DNA of 64,000 nucleotides from Fen-1258 sp964449775 (GCA_964449775.1 CAYVBQ010000010.1:44217-108216), one strand, 5' to 3'. Counted from the first letter of the stretch, positions 18,116 through 25,687 are shown. A program made the numbers and translations. The notes: generated from the sequence alone by a model not told the origin.

Positions 18116-18172
18116 AGAATGAAGAATGTAGAATGATGAACGAAGAGTGATGAACGAAGAGCGTAGAGTAAA
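18107..18172. repeat. GAAGAGTGA / GAACGAAGAG low-complexity repeat
   Basis: The gap between the ABC ATPase and permease genes consists of imperfect short repeats of the form GAAGAGTGAAGAATGAAG and GATGAACGAAGAGTG. Related sequence occurs at 36895-36930 after the helicase gene and, in reverse orientation, inside rsmE at about 41064-41095. At the first two sites the stop codon of the upstream gene falls within the repeat. Confidence 0.7.
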
Positions 18173-19864
18173 ATGAAACAAATTATTCACATCCTCAAAT
18201 ACAAGCTAATTGCATTTATCAGGTATGAATCCAAAATTACTTTCACAAATGTTGTTAAAAACGTTGCGAGCAGTTTGATCTTCATCGCTTTTGCCGCCGG
18301 GGTTTATTTATTCGTCCAAAAATTTATTTATTTCCTTCTTGTTGATATCAAAGTAGGTCTTTTCCTTCTCCACGAATTCATCTCTATGATACTTTTCATC
18401 TTTTTCATTACGGTCAACCTCGGTAACATTATTGTCTCGTATTCAACACTTTACAAATCAAACGAAGTGAACTATTTACTGACCAAACCTATCATACCAC
18501 TAAAGATATTCGCAATTAAATTTATGGATAATTTTTTCTACAGTTCTTCAACACTTATTATGATTCTTTTCTCTCTGCTAGCAGGGTATGTGGTTTATTT
18601 CAAATTGAGCTTAGGTGCTTTTCTTATTCTTGTTATGAATTTTATTCCGTTTATTGTGAGCGCTGGTTCTCTTGGAGTCATTATTCTTTTGATACTTATT
18701 CGATTAGCTAGCAGTTTTGGTATCAAGAAAATTATTTATAGTCTTATCACATCATACATTTTGATAATTGTATTCTTTTTTAGAGTTAACTCGCCAAAAT
18801 TATTAGTTGAGAATGTTTTAAAATATTATCCCTATGCGGTAATAAAAGACAATTATCTTGGAGAATTGATAACACCTGTACTTAAATATCTTCCTAATAA
18901 CTGGCTTGCTCAAGCAGGCTATTGGATGATTCGAGGCGATTTATCGAGCTCGCTTTCTTTTCTCTTTTTTCAAGTTGCACTGTCTATCATTCTCTTTTCT
19001 GCTGCCATGTATCTTGGTCATCGCTGGTATTTCAATACCTGGCTGCTTAATCAAAAACTCATTTCAGATATTTCATTTTCTCGAAAAGAAAAAAAATCAT
19101 TTTTCTCCTTTCAGAATAAGTCTTTATTTAATTCTCAACCGGAAGCAATAATAAAACGAGACCTATTAATGTTCATCCGGGAACCCAGTCAGGTTATTCA
19201 TTTTCTAATTCTACTATTTCTGATTGTTGTATTTATTACGAGCGTCTCCGGTATTAAGTTCGTTGGACTTGGAAATTTTTATCTACAAACTATGATTTAC
19301 ATCGCAATATTTCTTTTTAATCTACTTTTCATCTCTACTTTGTCGTTAAGATTTATTTTCCCATTAATCAGTTTGGAAGGTCAATCATTTTGGAAGATAA
19401 AATCATCTCCGATTCATCATACTGCATTCATGCGACATAAACTTTTAGTATCTAGCTCATTCATTTTTATCATCGGTCTCGGCTTAAGTTTCTTCTCCAA
19501 TTACAGATTTGGTTTTGTCTTGACCACATTTTCGATGGCTACTACTCTTTTATCTGCAATGGCTATTGTATCTATCAATTTTGGAATGGGCGGGTTGTAT
19601 GCAAACTATAAAGAGAAGAATGCAATTAGATTGTCTTCATCGCAAGGTGCTTCACTTTCTTTCCTGCTGAATATTGTCTTTATGTTATTTCTTGTAATTG
19701 TTCTCTTCCGACCATTAAGCACATTGTTCTTATCAATAATGATCAAGAAACAATTTGTGCTTTACACGTTTTATTGGACATTAATTCCTATCAGCATAGT
19801 TTCGATAATTCTTATCATCACATTTCTCAAGATCGCAAAGAATTCTATTCAAAAAGATTTCTAA
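18173..19864 (+). CDS. ABC-2 type transporter permease, about 12 membrane segments
   Basis: The 563-residue protein is strongly hydrophobic, with roughly a dozen membrane segments in two halves separated by a soluble stretch near residues 295-335 (RKEKKSFFSFQNKSL). It follows the ABC ATPase gene and should be its membrane partner in an exporter. Length and layout match large permeases that occur with CcmA-type ATPases in Bacteroidota and Chlorobi. No substrate-specific motif is visible. A short low-complexity repeat separates it from the ATPase gene, but transcription together is likely. Confidence 0.85.
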   Translation: MKQIIHILKYKLIAFIRYESKITFTNVVKNVASSLIFIAFAAGVYLFVQKFIYFLLVDIKVGLFLLHEFISMILFIFFITVNLGNIIVSYSTLYKSNEVNYLLTKPIIPLKIFAIKFMDNFFYSSSTLIMILFSLLAGYVVYFKLSLGAFLILVMNFIPFIVSAGSLGVIILLILIRLASSFGIKKIIYSLITSYILIIVFFFRVNSPKLLVENVLKYYPYAVIKDNYLGELITPVLKYLPNNWLAQAGYWMIRGDLSSSLSFLFFQVALSIILFSAAMYLGHRWYFNTWLLNQKLISDISFSRKEKKSFFSFQNKSLFNSQPEAIIKRDLLMFIREPSQVIHFLILLFLIVVFITSVSGIKFVGLGNFYLQTMIYIAIFLFNLLFISTLSLRFIFPLISLEGQSFWKIKSSPIHHTAFMRHKLLVSSSFIFIIGLGLSFFSNYRFGFVLTTFSMATTLLSAMAIVSINFGMGGLYANYKEKNAIRLSSSQGASLSFLLNIVFMLFLVIVLFRPLSTLFLSIMIKKQFVLYTFYWTLIPISIVSIILIITFLKIAKNSIQKDF

Positions 19865-20414
19865 TTATTAACTGTGTGAATCCGTTAGACCTGCCCGACC
19901 GCAGGCGGGTCTGTTAAATCTGCGTGCTATTAATTATACAGGATCGTCATTGCGAGCGGCACTTTAGCGTCAACTTAACTCATAATTACAAAGAGGAAAG
20001 ACAGGTGAAAATATTGATGAGCAATAAAAACAGCAATTATTTGTTAATCCTCTACGAGGAGTATTGAGGATTTTTTGATTTTTTTTACTACAATAATGTG
20101 ACCCTGCCTGCCGGCAGAAACTGTTGCAGAACTAAAAAATTACGATTTACTTCGTGTCCCTTCGTGAAAAAACCTTCGTGGTTCTTCGTGAAAGGATTTT
20201 TTGTTACACGGAGTTACACGAAGAAGGATCGAAGTTACACGAAGAAAGAGTTGTGCAACACGCTCGGCAGGCAGGCTCTACGAGGTCATTGTTAGCGGAA
20301 CATCGTAGATGTTCAATTTTTGTAGAATGAAAGAAACACACAATAAACATCCTCGTAGAGGATGAATAAGAGCTTCGTCTCCGGCAACCGCCGGATTCTC
20401 GCAATGACAAATAA
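19865..20414. repeat. Intergenic island of palindromic repeats
   Basis: These 550 bases carry no credible gene and are built from several hairpin-type repeats. Near 19890-19915 GACCTGCC pairs with GGCGGGTC, embedded in CTGTGTGAATCCGTT as at 21232 and 25688. Bases 20150-20245 hold several CTTCGTG units followed by CACGAAG units. Near the 3' end GAACATC-GTA-GATGTTC and CATCCTC-GTA-GAGGATG are two perfect 7-base-pair hairpins with the same GTA loop, and TCCTC-TAC-GAGGA occurs near 20047. Such REP-like sequences mark a region of low coding constraint between two convergent genes. Confidence 0.75.
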
Positions 20415-21215
20415 TTATTTTGTTGTAATCAATGGGGCGGTATATAATTTTTCCCTCATATAACCGGCAATCATCAATGTTGATCTTCTTGTTATAAACC
20501 TTGGTATAACCGAAATAACTTTATTGTAGAATCCGTCCACAACGCTCGGTCTTCTGCCTAAGTTTCTCATAGCAGTATTCACAACTTCTTCAACTGTTCT
20601 CGGAATTGGTCCGGCTGAAGTATTTGCTACCTTCTGAAACTCCGTATCAGTTCCGCCGGGATTAAGTGTGAGAACATCAATGTTATATTTTCTTAATTCG
20701 TACCAGAGTCCTTCACCCATAAAAAGATTGAATGCTTTTGTGGCGGAATAAGTGGTGGTAAAAGGTGTTGGCAGAAATCCCACAAGACTTCCAAGAAAAA
20801 TGATTGCACCTTTTTTTCTTTCCTTCATTGATTGGACAAAATGATGCGTCAATACTGTTGGTGCAATACAGTTAACACGGATCATATCTGTTTGCTGTTC
20901 AACATCACCGTCTCCGAATTCTCCGCTATATCCAAAACCGGCATTGTTAATCAGAAGTCCCACTTCCCTATCTTCAACATATTCTTTCAACTCTTTCATG
21001 AAATTATCCTTAGAAAGATCAAGAGGAACCACAACATTTTTTACACTGTGTTTTTCTTTTAGCTCTTCAGCAAGTTTTTCCAAACGGTCCTTTCTGCGTG
21101 CGACTAAGATTAAATTCATCTTTTCAGATGCAAGCCGTCTGGCGAACTCTTTTCCAATTCCAGAAGATGCGCCTGTTATCAATGCCCAGCTGCCATATTT
21201 TTCTTGAAGTGTCAT
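20415..21215 (-). CDS. Short-chain dehydrogenase/reductase
   Basis: The 266-residue protein is a classical SDR: NADP-type loop TGASSGIGKEFARRL near residue 13, NNAGFGYSG, the catalytic serine in FLGSLVGFLP and the YSATK active site (Tyr and Lys). The C-terminal extension fits the group of SDRs annotated as DltE-like or estradiol-type dehydrogenases of unknown substrate. The start at 21215 (MTLQEKYG) was chosen because AAAGGAAAA precedes it; the longer frame to 21266 runs into a palindromic repeat element. It is a single-gene unit and its substrate is not known. Confidence 0.87.
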   Translation of the reverse strand: MTLQEKYGSWALITGASSGIGKEFARRLASEKMNLILVARRKDRLEKLAEELKEKHSVKNVVVPLDLSKDNFMKELKEYVEDREVGLLINNAGFGYSGEFGDGDVEQQTDMIRVNCIAPTVLTHHFVQSMKERKKGAIIFLGSLVGFLPTPFTTTYSATKAFNLFMGEGLWYELRKYNIDVLTLNPGGTDTEFQKVANTSAGPIPRTVEEVVNTAMRNLGRRPSVVDGFYNKVISVIPRFITRRSTLMIAGYMREKLYTAPLITTK

Positions 21216-21231
21216 TTTTGTTTTCCTTTTG

Positions 21232-21320
21232 ATCTGTGTTAATCCGTTTACCCCGTGGAATAGCATTTGTGTTTTTGAAACAATTTGATTCTTAATTTAT
21301 TTCACGGGGTGAATCCGCGT
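21232..21320. repeat. 89-bp palindromic element, copy A
   Basis: CCCCGTGGAATA (21251-21262) and TATTTCACGGGG (21298-21309) form the ends of a long hairpin with a 35-base AT-rich loop. The same 89 bases recur at 25688-25776 with three differences, one of which breaks a stem pair here. The element lies directly upstream of the SDR start, so it may also affect that gene's 5' untranslated region. Confidence 0.85.
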
Positions 21321-21389
21321 TCTATTATTTTTTCTGATTGATAAATTAACAAATCATAAGCATATTGAATTAGAATTTTTCGAGGAGTT

Positions 21390-21884
21390 ATGAAAAATAG
21401 TTCCCAATCCGATCGTTCCTTCGTTTCTTCTTTTCTTTTTTACTTTATTTCTTCATTCCTTCTTTTCTTCTTTGCTTCTTTCCTTTTTCCTTCTTCCCTC
21501 TCCGCCCAAATTAAAATTGTTACAACACCGGAAGCTCCAGCGGCAATCGGTCCTTACTCCCAAGCAATTTCTGTCGGTAATTTAGTTTTTTGCTCGGGAC
21601 AAATTTCTTTGGATCCTGAAACAATGCAAATGGTTGGCGAAGATATTGAAACACAGACGCGGCAAATATTTAAGAACATACGCGCAGTCTTGAAAGCTGA
21701 GGATTTAACTTTGAGCAGTGTTGTTAAGTGCACCGTCTTTATGAAAAACTTAGATGATTTTGGGAAGATGAATACTATCTATGCTGAGGAATTTGGCACA
21801 CACAAACCCGCACGTTCAACTGTGCAGGTTGCACGCTTGCCTAAAGATGCATTGATTGAGATTGAGTGCATTGCAGTGAAATAG
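21390..21884 (+). CDS. RidA family protein with an N-terminal export signal
   Basis: The C-terminal 125 residues are a full RidA (YjgF/UK114) domain: PEAPAAIGPYSQA, FCSGQISLDPET, then IRAVLKAE, TVFMKNLDDF and the arginine-containing HKPARSTVQVARLP with IEIECIAVK at the end. RidA enzymes hydrolyse reactive enamines and imines. Here the domain follows about 40 residues of a hydrophobic Phe/Ser-rich leader ending in SLSAQ, which looks like a signal peptide for export to the periplasm. That leader is encoded by an almost pure pyrimidine tract (21410-21507). The ATG has GAGGAG just upstream. Exported RidA proteins are known but less usual than the cytoplasmic form. Confidence 0.87.
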   Translation: MKNSSQSDRSFVSSFLFYFISSFLLFFFASFLFPSSLSAQIKIVTTPEAPAAIGPYSQAISVGNLVFCSGQISLDPETMQMVGEDIETQTRQIFKNIRAVLKAEDLTLSSVVKCTVFMKNLDDFGKMNTIYAEEFGTHKPARSTVQVARLPKDALIEIECIAVK

Positions 21885-21917
21885 TGATTGGTGGTTAGTT
21901 GTTGGTGATTAGTGAGT
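21882..21917. repeat. GTGATTGGTGGTTAGTTG low-complexity tail
   Basis: Directly after the RidA stop lies a short G/T-rich quasi-tandem sequence made of TTAGTTG, TTGGTGATTAGTGAG and similar units. It resembles a microsatellite placed at a gene end and has no coding capacity. Confidence 0.5.
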
Positions 21918-21969
21918 AAAAATATATTTTTGTGATATTACATATAGTAATACCGGAGAAAGATAAAAG

Positions 21970-22215
21970 ATGGCTGCTACAACTAAAATTGCAATTTCGA
22001 TTGATAAAAAGATACTAACTCGTGGCGATAAATTAGTCGAAAAAAAGATGTTTACTAATCGAAGCAGAGCTATTCAAACTGCAATCGAAGAAAAAATATC
22101 AAAACTTGATAAATCTCGATTAGCAATTGAAAGTGATAAACTAATTATAGCTGACGAGCAATTATTGTCGGAAGAAAATTCAAAAATGGATTTAGCAGAA
22201 TGGCCAGATTATTAA
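21970..22215 (+). CDS. Ribbon-helix-helix antitoxin (MazE-like partner of a MazF toxin)
   Basis: The 81-residue protein has a ribbon-helix-helix pattern: strand TKIAISIDKKIL, then helices GDKLVEKKM and SRAIQTAIEEKIS, followed by an acidic tail (LLSEENSKMDLAEWPDY) of the kind that wraps a toxin. GGAG lies 11 bases before the ATG. The next reading frame begins inside its last codons and starts like a MazF toxin, but that gene is broken (22200-22345). The antitoxin itself looks intact and is therefore an orphan. Confidence 0.8.
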   Translation: MAATTKIAISIDKKILTRGDKLVEKKMFTNRSRAIQTAIEEKISKLDKSRLAIESDKLIIADEQLLSEENSKMDLAEWPDY

Positions 22216-22345
22216 GAGGTGACATAGTATAAGAACACTCTCGATAAATAGATTAAGCGAAAAAATAACTCATCTTAAAGAAGAAGAACCAAGAATAATC
22301 ACTATTGCGATCTGTGCAAAGGCAGAAAAAAGAAAAAACAATTGA
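22200..22345 (+). pseudogene. MazF-family toxin gene with a large internal deletion
   Basis: An ATG at 22200, overlapping the antitoxin by 16 bases, encodes MARLLRGDIV and then hits TAA at 22230. RGDIV is the usual opening of MazF/PemK RNases. Two bases into the next frame, 22232-22345 encodes RTLSINRLSEKITHLKEEE and a lysine-rich end, which matches the C-terminal helix of MazF toxins. About 60-70 central codons, including the catalytic region, are therefore deleted and the join is out of frame. The toxin cannot be made. Confidence 0.8.
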
Positions 22346-22350
22346 CTACT

Positions 22351-22423
22351 TTGTTCATAGGTCGTCAAGTATCACTCCTTGACGAGATTAATTGAAATTC
22401 GGTCAAGGTATGGACCTTAGCTG
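22351..22423. repeat. 73-bp double-hairpin repeat, copy 1
   Basis: The 73 bases contain TCGTCAAG paired with CTTGACGA and a second arm TCAAGG-TATGGA-CCTT. An ungapped second copy of equal length lies at 23192-23264, with about ten differences. The two copies are in the same orientation and bracket the yafQ-dinJ pair. Confidence 0.85.
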
Positions 22424-22480
22424 AAAAACCGGCATTTCGATCTTGAGCAGCGGCTTAAAAACAACGCCGCTAGCTGTAAG

Positions 22481-22747
22481 CTATTTGAAAAGTTCGGAGT
22501 GTGAACCTGTTCTTTCTAAATACAAAGCGTCGTCTGTAAGCCGGTAAATCAAGAGCCAATCCGTTCCAATATGGCAATCACGATGGTTTTTCCATTTTCC
22601 AACCAGCTTGTGATCTCTATATTTGGGATCTAATGATTGTTTGTTTAGAAGTGTTCCAATTATGATTTCAAGTTGAGAAATATTCTTCCCTTGACTCCGG
22701 ATTTTTTTGAAGTCCTTTTTGAATTGAGAAGAGTATATTAGTCTCAA
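22481..22747 (-). CDS. YafQ-family toxin (type II, RelE/ParE fold)
   Basis: The 88-residue protein has the YafQ layout: FKKDFKKI at the N-terminus, HKLVGKWKNHRDCHIG in the middle and DWLLIYRLTDDALYLERTGSHSELF at the end, including the histidines and the C-terminal RTGSHS motif of the catalytic site. YafQ toxins cut mRNA on the ribosome. It overlaps the DinJ-like antitoxin gene by 4 bases in the usual antitoxin-toxin order and appears intact, in contrast to the toxins of the neighbouring loci. The pair lies between two copies of a 73-base hairpin repeat. Confidence 0.88.
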   Translation of the reverse strand: MRLIYSSQFKKDFKKIRSQGKNISQLEIIIGTLLNKQSLDPKYRDHKLVGKWKNHRDCHIGTDWLLIYRLTDDALYLERTGSHSELFK

Positions 22748-23004
22748 CTATTAAGTTCCTTGAAAAGTTGGTTTACATCAGAAACTTCGTGAAGCTCTTC
22801 ACCATTTTCAGACTTACGCAACGTTTCTTCGGTTAATTCGTTGGGAATTTTTATTTCAAAAGGTATTCCCTTGGTTAAAGAAACTTGTGTCAAAAAAATG
22901 GCAATGGCTTCAGACATCGAGATGTTCAGTTTATTAAGAATTTTCTGAGCTTTATTCTTTACACTCGGATCAATTCTGGCTTGTATTGTCGCTGTCTTAT
23001 TCAT
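22744..23004 (-). CDS. RelB/DinJ-family antitoxin
   Basis: The 86-residue protein starts TATIQARIDPSVKNKAQKIL, the ribbon-helix-helix opening of DinJ/RelB, followed by LNISMSEAIAIFLTQVSL and a tail that should bind the toxin. It overlaps the YafQ-like gene by 4 bases. Antitoxins of this type neutralise the toxin and, with it, repress their own promoter, which should lie in the 23005-23190 interval. A second 73-base hairpin repeat follows upstream of that. Confidence 0.9.
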   Translation of the reverse strand: MNKTATIQARIDPSVKNKAQKILNKLNISMSEAIAIFLTQVSLTKGIPFEIKIPNELTEETLRKSENGEELHEVSDVNQLFKELNS

Positions 23005-23191
23005 TTTGCTTCCTCAAATACTATGTAATTACAATCGCAATACAAGTATATGGTTTATTTTGTTTTTTATCAATAACAAATTTACAGCTAACACACCACT
23101 GCTAATGAACTTACTCATTCAAGAAGCGGAGTAAGAGAGAAGCCAGAACGTACAGCTTGTTTTTTTAAATATTTAATACGTTGTTCTTTGA

Positions 23192-23264
23192 TTGTTCATA
23201 GGTCGCCAAGGATCACTCTTTGACGAGAGTAATAATAATTCAGTCAAGGTATGGACCTTGACTG
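23192..23264. repeat. 73-bp double-hairpin repeat, copy 2
   Basis: This copy aligns without gaps to 22351-22423. Here the second hairpin is perfect (CAGTCAAGG-TATGGA-CCTTGACTG) while the first is damaged, the reverse of copy 1. The rest of the 290-base stretch between dinJ and the next gene shows no coding capacity. Confidence 0.85.
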
Positions 23265-23294
23265 CCAGGAAAAAGATAATAAATCGTAAATAAG

Positions 23295-23690
23295 ATGGAG
23301 AGTACAATGTTAGTTTATTTCTTACTTTGGTTTCCACTCGTAATAATTGCAATTATCAATGGCGCATTGCGCGAAGGAGTTTACAAAAAATCTTTGGGCG
23401 ATCTGTTAGCGCATCAAATATCAACGGTCACCGGCATAATTATTTTCGGAATATATTTCTGGGTTATCTTTAATTACTGGAAAATCGAATCATCAAATCA
23501 AGCTCTTCTTATTGGATTAATGTGGTTTTGTCTAACAGAAGCATTTGAATTTCTTGCCGGGCATTACATATTTAAAAATTCGTGGGAAAAAATATTACAC
23601 GACTATAATATATTTAAAGGTCGGGTGTGGATTCTAATTCCTATTTGGGTAGGTGTAGCTCCCTACTTGTTCTATAAATTAATTTCTTAA
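23295..23690 (+). CDS. Small integral membrane protein of unknown function
   Basis: The 131-residue protein has about four membrane helices (LLWFPLVIIAIING, STVTGIIIFGIYFWVIF, LLIGLMWFCLTEAFEFLAG and VWILIPIWVGVAPYLFY). The short charged elements REGVYKK, and the acidic pair in TEAFEF inside the third helix, are notable. I do not recognise a named family; similar four-helix proteins are common in Bacteroidota. It is followed after 19 bases by an endonuclease/exonuclease/phosphatase gene on the same strand. Confidence 0.7.
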   Translation: MESTMLVYFLLWFPLVIIAIINGALREGVYKKSLGDLLAHQISTVTGIIIFGIYFWVIFNYWKIESSNQALLIGLMWFCLTEAFEFLAGHYIFKNSWEKILHDYNIFKGRVWILIPIWVGVAPYLFYKLIS

Positions 23691-23709
23691 ACAAACTAAG
23701 GGGTTGAAA

Positions 23710-24525
23710 ATGGCAAAGCTATTTTCAGTATTATCGTGGAATGTAGAACATTTCAAAGGAGAAGTAAAAAAGCGAGTTGATGATGTTACCGCGCTGATAA
23801 AAAAAGTTAATCCGGATGTTTTTGCTCTTTACGAAGTTGAAGGCAAAGAAGTTTTCAGTTCGTTAACCAAGAGTTTGCCCAACTACAGCTTTCATATCAC
23901 AGAAGGTCCGCAGACGCAAGAAATTTTAGTTTCAGCTAAAAATAGTTTTACATCCTTCTTCACACAAAAATTGGAATTCAAATCCGGCAACCAATACTTA
24001 AGACCGGGTGCATTGTTGACGGTAACAATATCAAATCAAAATTATACTATGTTATTTCTTCATACAAAAAGCGGAACGGATCCGTTAGGACTCGGTTTAC
24101 GTGATGACATGTTCAAACGGGCTTGTGAGTTTAGAATGGTTCTAGATAAAAAAGCGAGCGGTAAATGGGAATCTAAATATCTATTCCTCGGCGATTTGAA
24201 TACTATGGGAATGGAGTATCCTTACGGCAAAGCAATAGATGCTGAAACAGAAATAAAAAAACTTGCCGAAAAAGAAGCTAAAAAAGTCAAGATGAGAATT
24301 CTAAAGAAAGATGAACCCGCCAGTTGGTGGAATGGAAGTAAGTCTAAAATTCCCCCGTCAAATCTTGATCAGGTGATCGCGTCTGATAATCTGAAATTCA
24401 AAATGTATAAAGATGCTGAAATAACAGTTCTAGGATGGCCGAAAGAATCAACTACAGAGAAAAAAGATGAGTGGATCAAACGTTATTCCGATCACGGAAT
24501 TCTTTACTTTGAAATTCTGAAGTAG
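23710..24525 (+). CDS. Endonuclease/exonuclease/phosphatase family protein
   Basis: The 271-residue protein fits the EEP (DNase I-like) fold: LSWNVEHFKG near the start (metal-binding Asn), the catalytic glutamate in ALYEVEGKE near residue 47, LFLHTKSG, FLGDLNTMGMEY near 158 and the final YSDHGILYFEI with the catalytic Asp-His pair. No signal peptide is seen. The ATG at 23710 was preferred over a TTG at 23704. Its stop at 24523-24525 is followed at once, in the same frame, by a beheaded HigB toxin gene, so this gene's 3' end is a recombination junction. Substrate is unknown. Confidence 0.83.
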   Translation: MAKLFSVLSWNVEHFKGEVKKRVDDVTALIKKVNPDVFALYEVEGKEVFSSLTKSLPNYSFHITEGPQTQEILVSAKNSFTSFFTQKLEFKSGNQYLRPGALLTVTISNQNYTMLFLHTKSGTDPLGLGLRDDMFKRACEFRMVLDKKASGKWESKYLFLGDLNTMGMEYPYGKAIDAETEIKKLAEKEAKKVKMRILKKDEPASWWNGSKSKIPPSNLDQVIASDNLKFKMYKDAEITVLGWPKESTTEKKDEWIKRYSDHGILYFEILK

Positions 24526-24696
24526 GATAGAATTAGAGATATACGTGATTTATTAGTACCTCCAGGCAATCATTTAGAAATATTAAAAGGAAACCGTAAA
24601 GGACAACATAGCATTCGAATAAACAATCAATGGCGCGTCTGTTTTGAATGGTCTGATAATAACGCATCGAATGTAGAAATTGTAGATTATCATTAG
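24526..24696 (+). pseudogene. HigB toxin gene lacking its 5' part
   Basis: From the base after the previous stop the frame reads IRDIRDLLVPPGNHLEILKG, then NRKGQHSIRINNQWRVC and ends VEIVDYH. These are the typical features of HigB RNases (PPGN, KGQ.SIRIN.QWR, VEIVDYH). About 35-40 N-terminal residues and the start codon are missing; a full HigB has about 92 residues. A short intact higA-type antitoxin follows after 11 bases. Expression as a toxin is unlikely unless an internal start is used. Confidence 0.85.
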
Positions 24697-24707
24697 GAGA
24701 AATCTAA

Positions 24708-25010
24708 ATGAAAACAAAAATTGAACCACTACACCCTGGCGAGATTCTTTTAGAAGAATTTTTGAAGCCAATCAGTCTCAGTCAAAATAAATTGGCGCTT
24801 GATATAAAAGTTCCACCGCGTAGAATAAATGAAATCGTCCAGGGGAAAAGAAGAATTACAGCAGATACGGCATTGAGGTTGTCAAAGTATTTTAATATGT
24901 CTCCACAATTCTGGTTAGGATTACAAATGGATTATGACCTCGATGTTACCAAAGATGGGTTGAAAAATAGGTTGGAAAAAGAAGTTAAATCTTACCGTGC
25001 TACCGCTTAG
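24708..25010 (+). CDS. higA: HigA-family antitoxin
   Basis: The 100-residue protein is a HigA antitoxin: HPGEILLEEFLKP at the start, a helix-turn-helix (SQNKLALDIKVPPRRINEIVQGKRRIT) and the family tail MSPQFWLGLQMDYDLD. GGAGAAATCTAA precedes the ATG. It normally neutralises HigB and represses the higBA promoter. Here the higB gene upstream is truncated, so the antitoxin is an orphan. Confidence 0.9.
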   Translation: MKTKIEPLHPGEILLEEFLKPISLSQNKLALDIKVPPRRINEIVQGKRRITADTALRLSKYFNMSPQFWLGLQMDYDLDVTKDGLKNRLEKEVKSYRATA

Positions 25011-25056
25011 GATTAAATTGTTTTTAAAGATTGCTCTAATTCTACAACTGAAATAA

Positions 25057-25608
25057 TTATATCATCTCGCTCAGTAATTCCGGTCTAGGTTGAGGGATTA
25101 CAACTTTATTTACGAGCAATCCTTTATCTGAAATTACTTTAGCGCCGGATTCAACAGCGCTCGTAACAGCGGCAACTTCTCCGGTTAATGTGCAGAATGC
25201 TTTTCCGCCAAGTGCCATAGCGAGACGAATTTCAATAATTCTAACGTTAGCAGCTTTTACAGCGGCATCAGCTCCCTCTATTAGTGAAGCCACAGAAAAT
25301 GATTCAATAATTCCTAACGCTTCAAGCAGAGTAACATCAGAATGTCCCGATAGCGCAGGGAAAATATCCGGATGAACATTGGGAATAACAAACGTATCGA
25401 TCACAGCAAAATCAATTTGGTTTGCAGCGGCATCAACAGATGCTTGAACTGCCGCAACTTCTCCGCCGATCAGGACAATATATTTTCCCGAGCAAATCGT
25501 GCGTGATAGTATCAGTTCAACTTGAGAAGTTTTCAACATAATATCGGCAGCTTGCATTCCGGCAGCAATGCTTGTCATTTCAATTAAGCCGAGTGAATTC
25601 ATTTCCAT
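25057..25608 (-). CDS. Tandem BMC-domain shell protein, PduT-like
   Basis: The 183-residue protein has two bacterial microcompartment domains (residues 4-85 and 95-175). The first opens with LGLIEMTSIAAGMQAADIML and the second with LGIIESFSVASLIEGADAA. Overall it follows PduT closely, including Cys39 in SRTICSGK, equivalent to the PduT cysteine that holds a 4Fe-4S cluster in the pore of the trimer, and the IPQPRPELL end. It should form a shell trimer that lets electrons cross the shell. The PduS-like gene lies upstream on the same strand, separated by 357 bases of repeats. No BMC-H or BMC-P shell gene or core enzyme is in the window. Confidence 0.9.
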   Translation of the reverse strand: MEMNSLGLIEMTSIAAGMQAADIMLKTSQVELILSRTICSGKYIVLIGGEVAAVQASVDAAANQIDFAVIDTFVIPNVHPDIFPALSGHSDVTLLEALGIIESFSVASLIEGADAAVKAANVRIIEIRLAMALGGKAFCTLTGEVAAVTSAVESGAKVISDKGLLVNKVVIPQPRPELLSEMI

Positions 25609-25687
25609 TTATTGTTCCTTTATATTTTAATAGAACGTAGATGGCGCTGATCAAGTCGATTTTCACTTAGTGAACTTAGATCATTAA

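Noticed and set aside
20098..20295. 65-codon frame in the repeat island
   Set aside because: Its repeated SYTKK units come from tandem CTTCGTG/CACGAAG DNA repeats and it has no start signal.
22351..23264. CRISPR-like spacing of repeats
   Set aside because: Only two diverged copies exist, separated by a two-gene module, with no regular spacers and no cas genes.
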